From: Amphirosellinia nigrospora
Lineage: Eukaryota > Ascomycota > Sordariomycetes > Xylariales > Xylariaceae
Length of the DNA stretch: 64,000 bases
Direction of reading: 5' to 3'
Assembly: GCA_004123355.1 (NCBI GenBank)
Contig: SCHM01000003.1
Span: 806,001 to 870,000, forward strand
Shown piece after piece: positions 1 to 12,492 of the stretch; positions within the stretch are counted from its first letter, which is position 1, and each line of letters starts with the position of its first letter. The notes under the pieces were generated by a model. It saw only the letters and a program-made list of their open reading frames with translations. It did no database searches and was not told the DNA's origin. The position numbers and the translations under genes were made by a program.

Positions 1-3000
1 CGTGATGCCAATCCCAGTAATGTCGCGTCCAAACCTCTGGCAAATCAGTGCCATCAAGTCTTTCAAAGCAGCCTTGGATAGCACACGCACGATATCCCAT
101 AGATTCATTCTTAGGGAATGTACTCTCGTCGATCGCAATGCTGTCGGTCGCGTTCTTTTGGTGTGCTATCTCGGGGCTTTGGTTACCGATAAGTTGCCGC
201 TGGTTGGAGTCTCCCCCCAGGTCCCTCTTTCTTTTTCTAGTACCTGAACCCCCGTCTTCCTGAGCCTTCGTTGTCGATAGCTTCTTCGATTTCGCACATT
301 CTCGATCCTTGGTGGCCACCGATCCGGGCGGGCGGATAGGCCTCCGCGTTGGCTTATATAAGTGACACTTATTCATGTGATGTTTTAGAGCACGCACTGT
401 AGGGAATGGCGGATATTTACAATCAGGAATGGTACATATCGTCAGTTGTGTGTGGGCCATCTCATGCTGGCGCCGTAGATCCTCTGACAGAAATCCTTCT
501 GTGGCGCGAGGACAGAAGCCGAGGCGACATGTAAATGCAGACGTTCTGAATTGGCTTTTCCATAATTCCAATTCTGCTGACGACACCCTGGAAACTGCTC
601 TTGCTGAAGAAGGAAGGCCGTTACCTCTTGATAAGACGATAACATCGTTGAGATGCCATCTTTCCCCAGGAAATAATCAGGTTTCTGGGGGTCGTGGGGA
701 GTGTTTAAAGCACCCGTGCCAGATTGGTATTGCGGGTGCTCAGTGGTCATGCCGTGCGCTTCTCGTAGTATGCTAAACTCTAAACGCTTCAAACATCGGG
801 CCATGAGTGACGATTTAATATGCTTCGCAAGGAGTGGCTGGTCTTTGATGGATTCAAGTCTCGTGTCTATTGAATTATCATCCAGGCAAGGCCTATCTTC
901 TGGTGAGGAGTCCATGTGTTTTTCGAGCTTGTTTCCTAGTTCGTTTGCGAGTCTAGCCAGGGTTTCAGCGCGATTGAATTCACCCGTAGAGGCGTAGTGC
1001 AGAATATGCTCGGTCCAGAATTCAGTGGCGTAAACATGCAAGCCGTGGATACCCTTCACTATTCGTTGAGCTTTTGATTGTTTAGGCTCGTTAACGAGAT
1101 ATTTGAAACCAGAAAGAAGGCAAGTGATCGTGGAGATGCAATGCTCAATTACTGCCTCCTTCTGGTCAATCCGAAAATTGCTACTAGGCGACTGAAGAAA
1201 CCTAACGGTCATTAGCCTTAACGATTGAGCGTTTCCACTGAACAGGGGTATTTACTCTTTAACCGAGACATGTATAAAAGTCAACGTGGTATCTGGTCTC
1301 TCTTCGACGAGTGGTCCGCAGACATCAAGAACATAACTAGGCACCAGGAATTTATTTGTTGAAATTCCCGATGCGAACGTCAAGGCAGACAAGAATTCCA
1401 TTCGTTTGAGTGGCCGTTTTGAAAATGCTATCCACCCAAAAATACTCTTGAGGCGATCCACGGATCGTGGGTCCAATTGAACCAGAATCTGCGTCAAGAT
1501 CTTTTGGTAACTGCAAGCAGGTCAGATATTGATTCATTTAGGATAGTAAGCTTATCGAGAGGTGTAACCCACAATTCCGAGAGTTCTTCAGGCAATTCGT
1601 CGATGGATGCTTTCATTTCGGCGCCATTGTAGAATATGTTCCTCGCTAGATAGTCCAGGACAAGACGTGCATAGAGGAACATCCCTGTCATACCGTGTAA
1701 GCGACAGAATCTAACGTGGACTTAATAAAACACCAAATGCTGGTAGGACTAGCTCACGTACCATCTGCTTTGTTAGTAATAACCCGCGCTAGTCCTTCTA
1801 TTTCTTTCTGGCTAAGTTCTAGTTGCCGAAGCTTGTCATGGAGCGACTGGAGGCGCTGAGAAACATATTGCATGATAGCAAGTTTCACACTCTTTTGTTC
1901 GTCAGATAGAGACATAGTCTGCTCTTTTCGCAGTCGATTGGCGATATGATTTGAATGGCGACTGGAAATCAATATCTTACAGACAGTATCCCCTTCAGAA
2001 GCTGTTTTGCCTGTGAGCTGGGTGAGAAAGCTCATCACACTGGTTTGCTGTCGTTGCTCGCATTCATTTAGACCATCGAGCACGATCCAAACGTACTTAA
2101 TTTCTCTAGGTTTGCTCGACGCGACCTTGAGAAGAGCCAAAGCTAATTTTTCGAGAGCTTGAACTGTCGGAGGCTTCTGCTTTAAAACATAATCCTTGTA
2201 AACGTGCGCAATCAATTCATTGTTGTTGCGAAGAAGCTGAAGTAAGAGCGACCTAAGAATCTGGTGATACAGTATAGAGGACGTGTACCTCTGGCTACAG
2301 AAATGGCGGATGACAAGTTGGTTCGATGCCCTCATGAATCTCGTGATCTCGGAAGATAATACACTCTTCCCCGAGCCGGGCTTTCCCTGTAGCCACAGGA
2401 TTGGCAGATCTGGACTCGGTCGAAGCCAGGATTTGATTTTCGGGTTTTTTAGTGCCCATGAGCAGGTCCCGGAAATTTTTGAGCTTTCTGACGAGACAGT
2501 ATCAAGTATACTGATTTGATCTGACTCTTCGGCTTTGAACCAGGTGAGGATTGATTCGTATTGCTTTATAGACTCTTTTTCATTCAGTTGTTTCATATGA
2601 GTGAGGCTATCTTCTTTCCAGACTTTGATTTCTTCGCGCATTTCTCGAGCTTCTGCGATATTAGTAGCATTGGCTTGTAAATCGATAAGGGATTCGTGGC
2701 GTTTCATGTCGTCGAGAAGATGATCGAAACGTCGTTGAAACCGACCCCAAGATGTAAGAAACAACAACTTCCAGCCTAATCAGCTCGTGATCAGAAAATA
2801 TCATTAGCCATTATTAGGTGTCTTGATAACCTACTGTTACGACGGACGAATTGGTATGCGTTCTTGTGAAACAGCATGATATCTGCGTAAAATACTGCGA
2901 GTGTTTGTTGAAAGTCTGTGTTCGTAGAAAATGCCTTGCTGAGATCACTGAATCGTCCCAGTGACTCAGAAATCCTCGAGTATCCTTTGATTACTTGTTC

Positions 3001-3330
3001 AAACGCTTCCGCGTACTCGGATGCAATTCTGAGTATTAAAGAGATCGGCGCCCAGATCCAAGATAAGTAAGGTGTACCGTTGCAGAGGACTTCGATAATA
3101 TGGGAATAATGTTCCATACCTTGGAATAGTGGCATTAACCGCCTCATATTGCAGAGTGCCTGCCGTGCTGCTAGCTGATTCTCGATGTCAAGAGCGGCTT
3201 TTCTCACATCTTCCAAGGTGATAGTAGAGAAGCCGCGAGAGTCATCTGGGGTTATTGTGCCTTCGATCTCTTCATATGCACACCTCATCGTTTGCCTTGC
3301 GAGGGCCGAAACTGGCGGCTTGAGACGCAT
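1..3330 (-). CDS. DUF7708-NACHT-C2H2 receptor (STAND/NLR-like), 3' end beyond window
   Basis: Fungal NLR-like signal-transduction ATPase. The first exon (3330-2835) encodes an alpha-helical DUF7708-type N-terminal domain. The second (2775-1762) holds the NACHT domain, with Walker A GKPGSGKS and a Walker B-like LDGLNE. Then come the winged-helix region (FSKRPLKRMEFLSAL, FIHVSVKEFLQSP) and a helical region. Four introns fit well: 2834-2776, 1761-1685, 1572-1511 (GTGGGT donor) and 1255-1202; each restores a family-like join. Near 586-588 the reading frame shifts by one base (three Gs where four would keep frame). From there an open frame runs to the window edge and encodes C2H2-like fingers (CRLGFC...H...H, then CTIPDC...HHMNKCH), a basic linker and the start of another finger (CAIQGC). 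The fingers agree with the usual architecture of this family. Family knowledge suggests a role in non-self recognition; the ligand is unknown. The frame break is probably a sequence error, not a true stop. Confidence 0.82.
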
Positions 3331-3620
3331 TGTGATGTCTGTAAGGGATAGCCGTATAAATCTACGAGGAACTACCTAACCGGGTGATCAAGTTTCTCTG
3401 GTCAGGAATTCGGCACTTTATGCTTCTCATGAACGAGATGCAGGCTGAACACCGCCCCGCATAGCCACCGCCATTATGCGCGTCCAAGCCCCGTAATGCT
3501 ACATGGTTCCCTCAGCTCGTGTGACACTCTTCGCCCAGCCATTAATCTTTCCCATGACTTTTTTTCTTCGCCCAACGTTTCGGCACCAACCTCGTTTTCT
3601 GCTCGTCCAAAGCTATCGCA

Positions 3621-6600
3621 ATGTGCGACAATGAAGAATGGCAATCGGCTGCCAAACGCCCCCGGTTCGGGTCAGCCGTCAGCAACGAACAACATTCTGG
3701 TTATAATGTCCTCCCCGCATCCCCGAAGCCAGCTGAAAAGAACACAGTCGATTATAAGGCTGATATATCGCACTCTAGCTCGGATCGACCACTGCGGGAT
3801 GGCTGTACTGCAATCTGTTCTCGTGACGATTTGACTAAATCTCAGTCACTACAAGCCGCTAACTCCCCATCTAAACCCCTACAATACCCGGTTGTTCGTG
3901 ATGAATCGCCACCCAAGGAACATCCGGAGGGCGTTCTACGACCTGGGCTAGATTCACCTCCGATCGATGACATTGCTGCCTTTTTCGATGATGCTTTGTT
4001 CGAAGAGGATGTGGACGCGGGTTGTGAAGATGGCGCAATGAAGGTTTGCTTCGGAGTTGTAAGTTTGATTTATCTTACCCTATACAAGATATTAATTGTA
4101 CTAGATACCTGGACTAGCTGCAACATATGAACGACAAGCTTCAAAGGACCCTCCAACTTCATTCGAAGTGACATTAGATTCATCTAGCCGCTTTACTTCC
4201 AAGGAAGACCATTCCATTCGTGGTCGAATCCAGACTGAACATGGGCAATTTCTTGAAGGCTTGATAGATGAAACAACTCTAGATCTACACATCATCTGTA
4301 CAATTGATGCAAGACCCGTGGCAAAGAAAAAAGGTCGCACGCAAATGTTGTGGCCTGTACTCTGGATATTACAGTTTATGGGCCCCTTGAGCTTTTTGAT
4401 CAACTTGGAAATTGGTTCCAAGATTATGAAGTTCATCTGCAAGATCCTCAAGTGTGCCACTGGGATACGAAATACTGCAACCCTCAGAGGCTCTCGAGTG
4501 TCCGGCCGTGGCCTTTAGTATCCGAAATCGTTTCCCGGAGATCACTTCTCACCCTAAGAGAAATCCCGGAGCGTTCCGACTTTTTGGATATTTTGAGCAG
4601 TCATGTTGATTTGGAAGAAACTCCTCAACCACTGGCGATCCGTACTAGTTTAAAAAGGCAAGAACCAGAGAGATATTAGCATATCATGAAGCTGCTAACA
4701 ATGTGTAAAAGTCACCAAAAACAAGCCCTGACCTTCATGTTGGATCGCGAACGAGGGTGGGGTTTCGATCGTGGGCATGCTGACATATGGGAAATCGTTG
4801 ACACGAATAACGGAAGAGTGTGAGTCTGGAACCTGTCTAGGATCCTTGAAATTGACGGAATTAGTACCACTTCGGTATAACACGTTACTAATGATAGGAC
4901 GTTGATAGTTTTTTGAACACGATTTCTCGTCTTTGCCAACCGGAGGAGCCGCCGAACTTCTTTGGTGGGATCATTGCGGATCCAATGGGATTTGGGAAAA
5001 CTCTCACTATGATATCGCTGGTCGCAATTGACAAAGAGGCTCTAGAATTGGCTGATACATGTATGGATGACTCGGAAACCTGCAAACCCGACGTCACAGC
5101 CACTCTAGTGATAATTCCCCACCTCGTAAGCAGTATCTCAATTTCCAATATGAGCTTGAATTAACTAATAACCATGGGTACAGTAATCAGTACGTGGAAG
5201 AACAACTGCAAGAGTAAGTCATATGACTACAATCCTTTGATAATTGCTAAACCCAAATAGTCACGTTGTTGATGGGCAACTATCATCTCGTCGTCATCAT
5301 GGTAAAACCCGGATAATGGGGCAAACGAAATTGACTCAGTTGACATTGTTCTCACTACTTACCATACCGTATCATCCGACTGGAAAGCCAACCAGGAGAG
5401 TGGCGATTCTCCTATATATGGGGTACGATGGAAACGGATCATACTTGATGAAGGTTTGAACCCTTTGGGCTCATGTAGTTCAATTCTAATCCAATCTCAG
5501 CTCATTTCATCCGCAACGGAAATGCTAGGATGGCTAGGGCGGTGCGTGATCTCGAGGCGGCCTCTCGTTGGGCTGTAACTGGCACTCCGATTCAAAATCG
5601 TCTTGGAGATCTTGCCAGCCTCCTCAGATTTATTCGATCATATCCGTACACCGATCCCAAACAGTTCGATGCCGATGTGTCCCGACCATGGAAATCTGGA
5701 GAAGACGAAGAAGCAGTAAAGAGGCTGAAGCGTCTTTCAGCTTTGTTTACTACTACGTAGGCCAAAGGGTGCCATAGATCTTCTCCGAGGCGAGACCTTA
5801 TTTTCGAGGTCGATTTTACACAAGAAGAGCGAGAAGCATACGAGCACATTCGACATCAAACTATTTCAAATATCGACGAGGCCTTCGGAAATGACACCAA
5901 CCCTTCAAGATCTTATATTTACGTTAACGTTTTGCAGCAGATAGAGTCACTCCGATTATTCAGCAACCTTGGGCTTCATTATCTTTCCAGACATACAAAA
6001 CCTTCGCAACAGTGCTTGGAACCTGAGCAATGGAAAGACAATGCGCAGCGCACATTTAATTCGCAAAGGGATATGACCTCGATATCTTGTATGCAGTGCT
6101 CGTCCGCTCTCGGACTCACAGAAACCCTCCTAGACGATACAGCCCATCCAACTGAAAGCGCACAGTTTACAAGCTGTCTACAATTCATATGTAGTGAGTG
6201 CGCAAGTAAGAATCATCTCTCTGGAAAGGCAGTTAGCTGCGGACATAGACCGCCGTGTCCAATGGCTGCTGTTTCGACGAGCGGGGCTGCTCTAGAGGAA
6301 GTCGAAGATCTCATAACTCCCCGCATTCAACCAGTGCCGCTCTGTCTTCCGTCGAAGATCAAAGCGTTTATAGAAGATGTCGTGAAGGTTCCTAGAGACT
6401 TGAAATGGTAAGTTCAGAAAATTTCTAGCATTATTGCTTTATTGGCATAGTCTAACTTTGTTTCGTCAGCATTGTTTTTTCAGCCTGGAGATTGACCTTG
6501 GATCTCATCACTCGAGGGTTGGAAGATGAGGGCATCAAGAGCATTCGTTTTGACGGCAAGGTGCCCCAGAAAGACCGCCAATCAGTGCTTACTTCGTTCA

Positions 6601-7151
6601 ATTCGGACCCAAACCTCCGGTCATGTTGCTCACTTTATCATGTGGAGCAGTTGGGTGAGCAAATTATTGACATACCATTAGATATTAATTAGCCTTCTTG
6701 AGTTTTAACTGGTAATAGGTTGACATTGACGGTGGCGTCTCGAGCTTATTTGATGGAGCCACACTGGTAAGGGTGATGATTGCCCCTAAATCACTTCAGT
6801 ATATAGGGGCGTATTGACCGGTTAGGAACCCTACTCTAGAAGAACAGGCACTGGCTCGTATCCATCGCCTGGGTCAGAGTCGAGAAGTCGAAACTGTTCG
6901 TTTCTACGTACGAGACTCATTTGAAGAGGTATTAAGAAACCTACGATTCTGCAGTTGATCAACTCGATACTAACATATATTATAGCAAGTTATGAAAATG
7001 CAAGAGTCTAAGAAACAGCTTGCTAGCGTCCTACTATCTCCTCATGATAGGGATAGTAGCGACGATAACTTAGGAACGCTTGAAGTAGGTTTATCCTCGA
7101 GATGAGCTAGATAAAACTAACATTTAAAAGAAGTTGCGGTCGTTATTGTAA
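3621..7151 (+). CDS. SNF2-family DNA-dependent ATPase/helicase with RING-like insert
   Basis: Nuclear chromatin or DNA-repair ATPase of the Rad5/HLTF-like group. The start MCDNEEWQ at 3621 precedes a low-complexity acidic N-terminus. The ATPase core shows an unusual Walker A (DPMGFGKT, where DEMGLGKT is usual), then ILDEAHFIRN split by an intron at about 5456-5510, and GTPIQNRLGDLASL. An LRRPKGAIDL block follows near 5757. A cysteine-rich stretch at about 6090-6260 (CMQC, CSEC, CGH) sits where a RING finger belongs. The helicase C-terminal half has IVFSAW, IRFDGKV, MEPHWNPTLEEQA and ARIHRLGQ, and the last short exon KLRSLL ends at 7151. Several one-base frame breaks occur, for example in the A-run 4327-4332, near 4665-4690, at 5755-5800 and at 6619-6620. 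Because essential genes in the window have the same kind of break, I read this as a gene with sequence errors, although genuine decay cannot be excluded. Confidence 0.8.
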
Positions 7152-7551
7152 ACACGATGTGAATATGGAGGTACCAGTCGAATATTTCATACTAGTTTAT
7201 AAAGTACGTCCTGTCTATGCTCAGGCGTCAGTCGATCCTAAAATGAGCAAAGAAGGGTCCAAAGTGCAGATCAAAGGGCGAACAAATGTACATTAGTATT
7301 ATGTGACGACGACGACGACTTATGCTCATGTGCTTGGAGTTTGAGTTCTATTCAGCTAGTGATATTTTGGGTCTAAACGTTCTCTACCAGGCAATGTCGC
7401 GCTTATCCCTATTGTATAGGCGGATTCGAGGGCCGCGTAGGACCTCCGGTCTTATACCCCTCGAGATATGACGGCACTACAAGAGAACTGGCAACAGATA
7501 CGACCTTAACCGTTCCCTTTTTTAGAGACTTGTCCTCTACCCCTCAAGAAA
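7152..7551. other. Intergenic, no gene seen
   Basis: This stretch lies between the helicase stop and the AAA-protein relic. It contains no convincing reading frame and no P-loop-like motif that would supply the missing ATPase part of the relic downstream. A short GACGACGAC run lies near 7304. Confidence 0.6.
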
Positions 7552-8367
7552 ATGCTTGACATGACAGAGCTAGAAACTTCACCTACACTCGATGGCAAAC
7601 TATTGAACCTCTTCGGCATTTTGTCTCAGACACCGTCATGGGGAAATGCTCGAGATGTCCTGAATCTCGGAAAGAATATCTTTGGGGGGACGATCAAAGC
7701 TAAAGTAGAGAATCCCACCAAGGTTATTACTGGGGCTGTTGTGCTTGACACCATCAACAAAACGATAGTAGAGAGAAGCAACAGAGCTGTAGCGTTGAGC
7801 TCAACTCCTAATCAGAATACCGAACTACCTATGCAAATACAATTTGACTCTAGAGAGCCGCCCCGTACTGAAGTCTCTGCTACAGCCGCCACGGAGACTA
7901 CGGCGGAACGGGAAAATAGGGAAGACATGCCACCGGGCAGGATACCGCGAATCCCAAAACGAGGCAAGTTGCGCACCGTGATACCGGAGTCTCGGACGAG
8001 ATCTGGCAGCAACTACAGCGTGACAAAGAGGCCGCAGAGAAGCGTCAACGCGAGCTGACCGCCGCACGTCAGAAAGCAGTCGAACTCGAACGACAAGCGC
8101 GCGCGCAGGAGGAAGAGCTCAAGCGCCAGAGTGACGATGCCGCTCGACGTGAAGTCTTGCGTAAGCTGGAGCTCCTCCGCATCGAGCATGAACTAGCTGA
8201 ACGCGAACGTCTAGAGAGAGAAGAACGCATGAAGAAAGAATTGGAGGTTAAGGCGAGTTGGCAAGGATGGGCCGATGCCCAGTGGGATACGAGTGGATAC
8301 CCAGGACGGCGGCTACCGGTGCGCCGGCGGGTCGCACTACATGACAAACGGGCAGTTGGGAATTTAA
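7552..8367 (+). pseudogene. C-terminal relic of a CbxX/CfqX-type fungal AAA ATPase
   Basis: Only the tail of a large fungal AAA protein is present. The opening segment resembles the lid region after an AAA module (SWGNARDVLNLGKNIFGG). Then comes DTGVSDEIWQQLQ, a long charged coiled coil rich in R, E, A and K (about 8010-8250), and the characteristic C-terminal signature CPVGYEWIP followed by GGYRCAGGSHYMTNGQLGI, ending at 8367. No Walker A, Walker B or sensor motifs are found in the 400 bases upstream, so the catalytic modules are absent. The frame changes near 7985, near 8265 and at the C-run 8300-8302, so the full tail is read only across frames. The missing ATPase part is the reason for calling it a relic; the small frame breaks alone would not justify that. 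It could also be the last exon of a gene whose remainder I fail to recognise. Confidence 0.62.
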
Positions 8368-9138
8368 GTATTGTACTGTAAGATAGGATTTTTCGATTAG
8401 GCAATCGGAGGCGTGTGCTGGCGTCAATCTACTGAGTAATGCTGTTCATGTGTGCCATGGGCCTACTTCCCTTCGAATATGGTTCGTTATTAGGATGAAC
8501 TATGCGACACGTCTTCAATTCGGAATTCCTAAAGACCTATAGCGTGTGATCCTGCTGGACATTCTAGCGTGGTCGAGACAAGCTTCTGGTGTTGCGGTGC
8601 TGATGGCCTAGGCTTCTTGGTAAAGCTTGTACCTCACGATGTGGAGGCGCACCCCACAGACCGATCGGCTCTAATTTCTTGGCTTAGGCAAACAACGACG
8701 ATCTTATGAAACAAAATGAAGGCCGGGCTGGGAGGCGCAGGGTGGCTGGAGGAACAGACGAATCGGGAATGCAACGGCCTGGCATCCTGGGTTATCCTGG
8801 GCCATATCCTAGCCACAAAGAGAAGGTGAGATAACGGCAGATGGCGCCATGGCTGATACAGACCCAAGTTCAGCTGGTTTCCCGAGAACTGTGAGTGAGA
8901 CAATGTGATAGCTGAGGAGCTCCAGCGAATCCACGCTCTGAATTGACAGAGACGGTCCAAGGGTATAGGCACCGTCGGTTCGCGCTGCATGCTGACGACA
9001 TGACACTGCTCAAGGTGCTAATGAAAGGCCGCCGCTCATAAGGTCAAGGGACATATAAATGGCCTACCTCGGCCAGGTGCGTTCTCCGAATCTTTCGTTC
9101 TGTTTCGCTTCGCGTCTACTAGCTTTGAAATATTCGCG
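8368..9138. other. Intergenic region and sedolisin promoter
   Basis: No supported gene is present in this interval. The last 90 bases carry the likely core promoter of the sedolisin gene. Confidence 0.55.
9053..9060 (+). promoter_or_regulatory. Putative TATA box of the sedolisin gene
   Basis: The sequence CATATAAAT lies about 80 bases before the sedolisin start codon, a normal spacing for a fungal TATA element. It is supported by sequence similarity and position only. Confidence 0.4.
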
Positions 9139-11533
9139 ATGCTTGGCCATTTGCTTCTGACAGGCCTCACAGCCGGCTTGGCCGTTGGTGTTGTAGCCAA
9201 CCCAGTCTCTCGCGATGGCGCCCTGAAGAAGCGTGAGATCCCATCTACTCATGCCCTTCACGAGCGACATGCTCCTCAATGGGGCAACAGGTGGACGAAG
9301 AGGGCTAAGGTCCCGGCCGATGTGGTTCTTCCTATGCGCATTGGGTTGAAGCAGTCCAACCTGGACGCGGGCCACGACAAGCTGATGGACCTGTGAGATA
9401 CCTCTGCAGCGTACATCATACAGCGATCGTAGACTGACCTAGAGCACTAGTTCGAACCCGGACTCACCTAACTACGGCAAGCATATGAGCGCCCAAGAAG
9501 TCATCGACTTCTTTGCTCCCGACAAGTCTAGCGTTGATGCCGTCCGGGGTTGGCTACGAAATGCCGGCATCTCGGCGGATCGCATCAGCCTGTCTGCGAA
9601 TAAACAGGTAACTTGACATTGGCGTTCCTTACACTGTATCAATATCAGCAAAACTCACATTGTTCTTAGTGGATCCAATTTGATGCGAAGACTAGCGAAG
9701 TTGAAGACCTATTGTTCGCAGACTTCTACGTATGGGCCACTCAATGGTGGCACTGACATGTCTACCGAGTCATATCATCTGCCTTCAAAGATCCAGGAAC
9801 ACGTCGACTACGTGACCCCGGGCACTAGACTTCGTTCCAGACAGCACGCAGCCAAAGAGAAGAAGATGAAGCGCAGTCTCAAGGATGATGTACGCCCATT
9901 CATCACCAAGCTTCCGGCGTATCCTCACCCGAACTCGACTACATGCTCCATCTATGTCACTGCTGACTGCACGAGAGGTGAGCTCATCATGTCTTCCGGT
10001 CTTGGTTATTGATGTTAACGCGAATTTGCAGCGCAGTACAACATTCCAAAGGGATCGACCAAGTTCCCTGGAAACGAGCTTGGCATTTTTGAAAGCTTGG
10101 ACGACCACTACAGCAAGAAGGACTTGGATGACTTCTTCAAGATCGCCTATCCGTAAGTCCAAGAAAGCTGAGTCCGTTTCAAATACAACGGCTAACTAGT
10201 GCCAGTGATTTGAATATTCCAACTGGTACATATCCCGAAGAGCGCTTGATCGACGGGGCTATCGGAGCCGTTGAGACGCCATCGCCCCTCTACCCCCTTG
10301 AAGTCGGACTCGAATCAATGTTAGACTTCGACTCTTCCTGGCCGCTCATCTGGCCGCAGGGCACAGTCTTGTACCAGACGGACGACGAATACTACGAGCA
10401 CACCGGTAACTTTACGGGTTTCTGGAACACGTACCTCGACGCCATTGATGGATCGTACTGTAACTATGCAGCCTTCGGCGAGAAGGGCGACTGCACCAAG
10501 CCTGAGTGCCTGGATCCGGCATACCCAGACAACAACCCCGGCGGCTACACGGGCAAGCTCCAGTGCGGTGTCTACAAGCCGACTAATGTTGTCTCGATCT
10601 CATACGGCGGTGGAGAGGCTGATCTGCCGGATTATTACATGAAGCGTCAATGTTCCGAGTGGTTGAAGTAAGTCACATATATCTGCCCCGAATTTAGTAT
10701 TTCTGCGCCGGATATGCCCCGATATACAATACACCAGTTTGTGCTGTACCATCAGATGCCATCCGCATATGCATGCATCAGCAAGAATGCTGACCGGTTA
10801 CAGGCTCTCCCTCCAAGGTACCACAACCGTGATATCATCAGGTGACTCTGGAGTTGGCGATAACGGCAACTGCCCGACAAAGGCCGACGGTTCTGAGGTG
10901 TTCTACCCTGATTTCGCCAGCTCTTGCCCCTATGTCCTATCCGTCGGTAGCACGGAGTGGGATCGCTACTCGAACACCACGGCTCCCAAGCCGTATGAGA
11001 AGCTGAACGAGGTGGCGACAGCCCGGTTCCCCAGCGGCGGAGGTTTCAGCAACATCTTCCCCGTGCCAGCGTACCAAGCGCTCCACGTGAACAACTATGT
11101 GAACACGGTCGGCAAGACGCTGCCTTTCCAGAGCTACAGCCAGTTCCCGCGCAACGGCAACTTCTCGCAGATCAAGAGCGGCGTGTACAACCGCCTCGGC
11201 CGCGCCTATCCTGACGTGGGTGCCGTCGGCGACCGCCAGATCGTCCTCGGCGGCGGCCAGTGGTACCTCATCGGTGGCACCTCGCTGTCGGCGCCAGTCT
11301 GGGGTGCTGTGCTCACGCTCATCAACGAAGAGCGTCTCAAGGCTGGCAAATCCACGCTGGGCTTCGTCAATCCTATCCTATACGCCAACCCGGGCGTGTT
11401 CAACGATGTCACCGAGGGTAGCAACCCTGGCTGCGACACTGTTGGCTTCAAGGCCTCCAAGGGTTGGGATCCGGTTACCGGCCTGGGCTCGCCCAACTTC
11501 GCGAAGCTGTCGAAGCTCCTGAACAGCATCTAG
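9139..11533 (+). CDS. Secreted sedolisin (tripeptidyl-peptidase-like, family S53)
   Basis: Acid serine-carboxyl protease secreted as a pro-enzyme. The protein starts with a hydrophobic signal peptide (MLGHLLLTGLTAGLAVGVVA). A pro-domain follows with the typical SNPDSPNYGKHMSAQEV segment, then a linker and the catalytic domain. The catalytic E and D of the ESMLD block, the oxyanion-region SSGDSG and the nucleophile in GGTSLSAPVWGAV are visible, and the calcium-site region (DVTEGSNPGC, GWDPVTGLGSPNF) closes the protein. Introns fit at 9393-9450, 9608-9669, 9978-10031, 10153-10205 and 10668-10803. The coding length is about 640 residues, normal for a fungal sedolisin. One frame break occurs near 9730-9745 in the pro-domain, between FADFYVW and MSTESYHLP. 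Sedolisins support extracellular protein breakdown at acid pH. Confidence 0.93.
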
Positions 11534-12492
11534 AGTACGTCATGTTGGTGTAGCGAGTCTGCGCAGTTAAATAGAGACTGGCAATTTCATGGGACATCTG
11601 ACGACCAAAGTCTGAGATGAGCAATTGTATCATAAAAGATCATCTTTGTTGGTTATTTATATAATACCCCGGAATATAGCGTTCTCCTAAGAGGCCACTT
11701 GCCTACCTGTTTGTGTAGAAGATCGAATCTGGAACCCGGCTTGAAAATGCTGCAATGCATGTGCGCCTCAAACCCCACCTTAATTCAACTTTGTCTACAC
11801 ATGAAAAGATGGCGTAGCGGTTTTTGAAATGTGACCTGTTCACATGTTCTATATGCAAGCCGCGTAGGAACTTAGGTAGGTAGTCGCCACTATACTCCAG
11901 CTAACAATTTATATTTAGTGCAAAGCATTCATGTTCCTGCAAAGCATATCAGAGAGATCTATTCCTGGGTTCCAAGTCCATGTAGGTATACCTCAGGCAC
12001 CTACCTAGGGAGGTAGGTGTACCTAAAGCTGGAAATCCAGGTACCGGGATTATGGCTGTTAACGGGGCTATTCTATAATCAGAGTCTAGACTGATAACCC
12101 ACACCCCCGGGCCATGGGCCTTTCACCGCTTCCCTTCTGATCTGCCTGCTCGCCTGCCGGCTGCAACATCCGAGAGTAGTAGTGTGTACACTTGTCGCTC
12201 ACAACACACCGTGTTTATCTTATCCACCAACGAACCCCCTGTACATCTATTTCCTGTTACTTATTTTTTGATCTCGAGTCAGCCTGGACACTTCGCCCTG
12301 ATCATCTGCCGCTCATTGTTCCTTGATTGCGAGATACGTCACACGATAGGCGCTGCCTTAGCTTCGAACTAGCCCAAGGATTCAGCTAGCGCATATCTAC
12401 AAGAGAAGGAGAATCATACGTAACAATTTCAACATCGAGACACCATCCACGCGCCTGAGCTTCGTCATAATAGTAGGGGAAGAAACGATACA
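11534..12492. other. Intergenic: 3' region of sedolisin and 5' leader of Apq12-like gene
   Basis: The interval is non-coding. It contains copies of the dispersed ACCTACCTAGGTAGGT-type motif (about 11871-11883 and 11981-12028) and a probable 5' leader with stops in all frames before 12493. Confidence 0.5.
11981..12028. repeat. Cluster of dispersed palindromic ACCTAGGT-type motif
   Basis: Several near-copies of GTAGGTATACCT and CACCTACCTAGGGAGGTAGGTG are packed together, forming perfect and imperfect inverted repeats. The same motif recurs in many intergenic regions of the window. Confidence 0.6.

Noticed and set aside
3621-7151. Calling the SNF2 helicase a pseudogene because of several frame breaks
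   Set aside because: Essential genes in the same window have the same type of one-base break, so error is the simpler explanation.
9441-9475. tRNA-like B-box (GTTCGAACCC)
   Set aside because: It is coding sequence at the start of the second sedolisin exon (SNPDSPNYG), with no A-box or cloverleaf around it.
12184-12372. 62-residue upstream frame before the Apq12-like gene
   Set aside because: It lies in the likely 5' leader and has no domain; a regulatory upstream frame cannot be shown from sequence alone.
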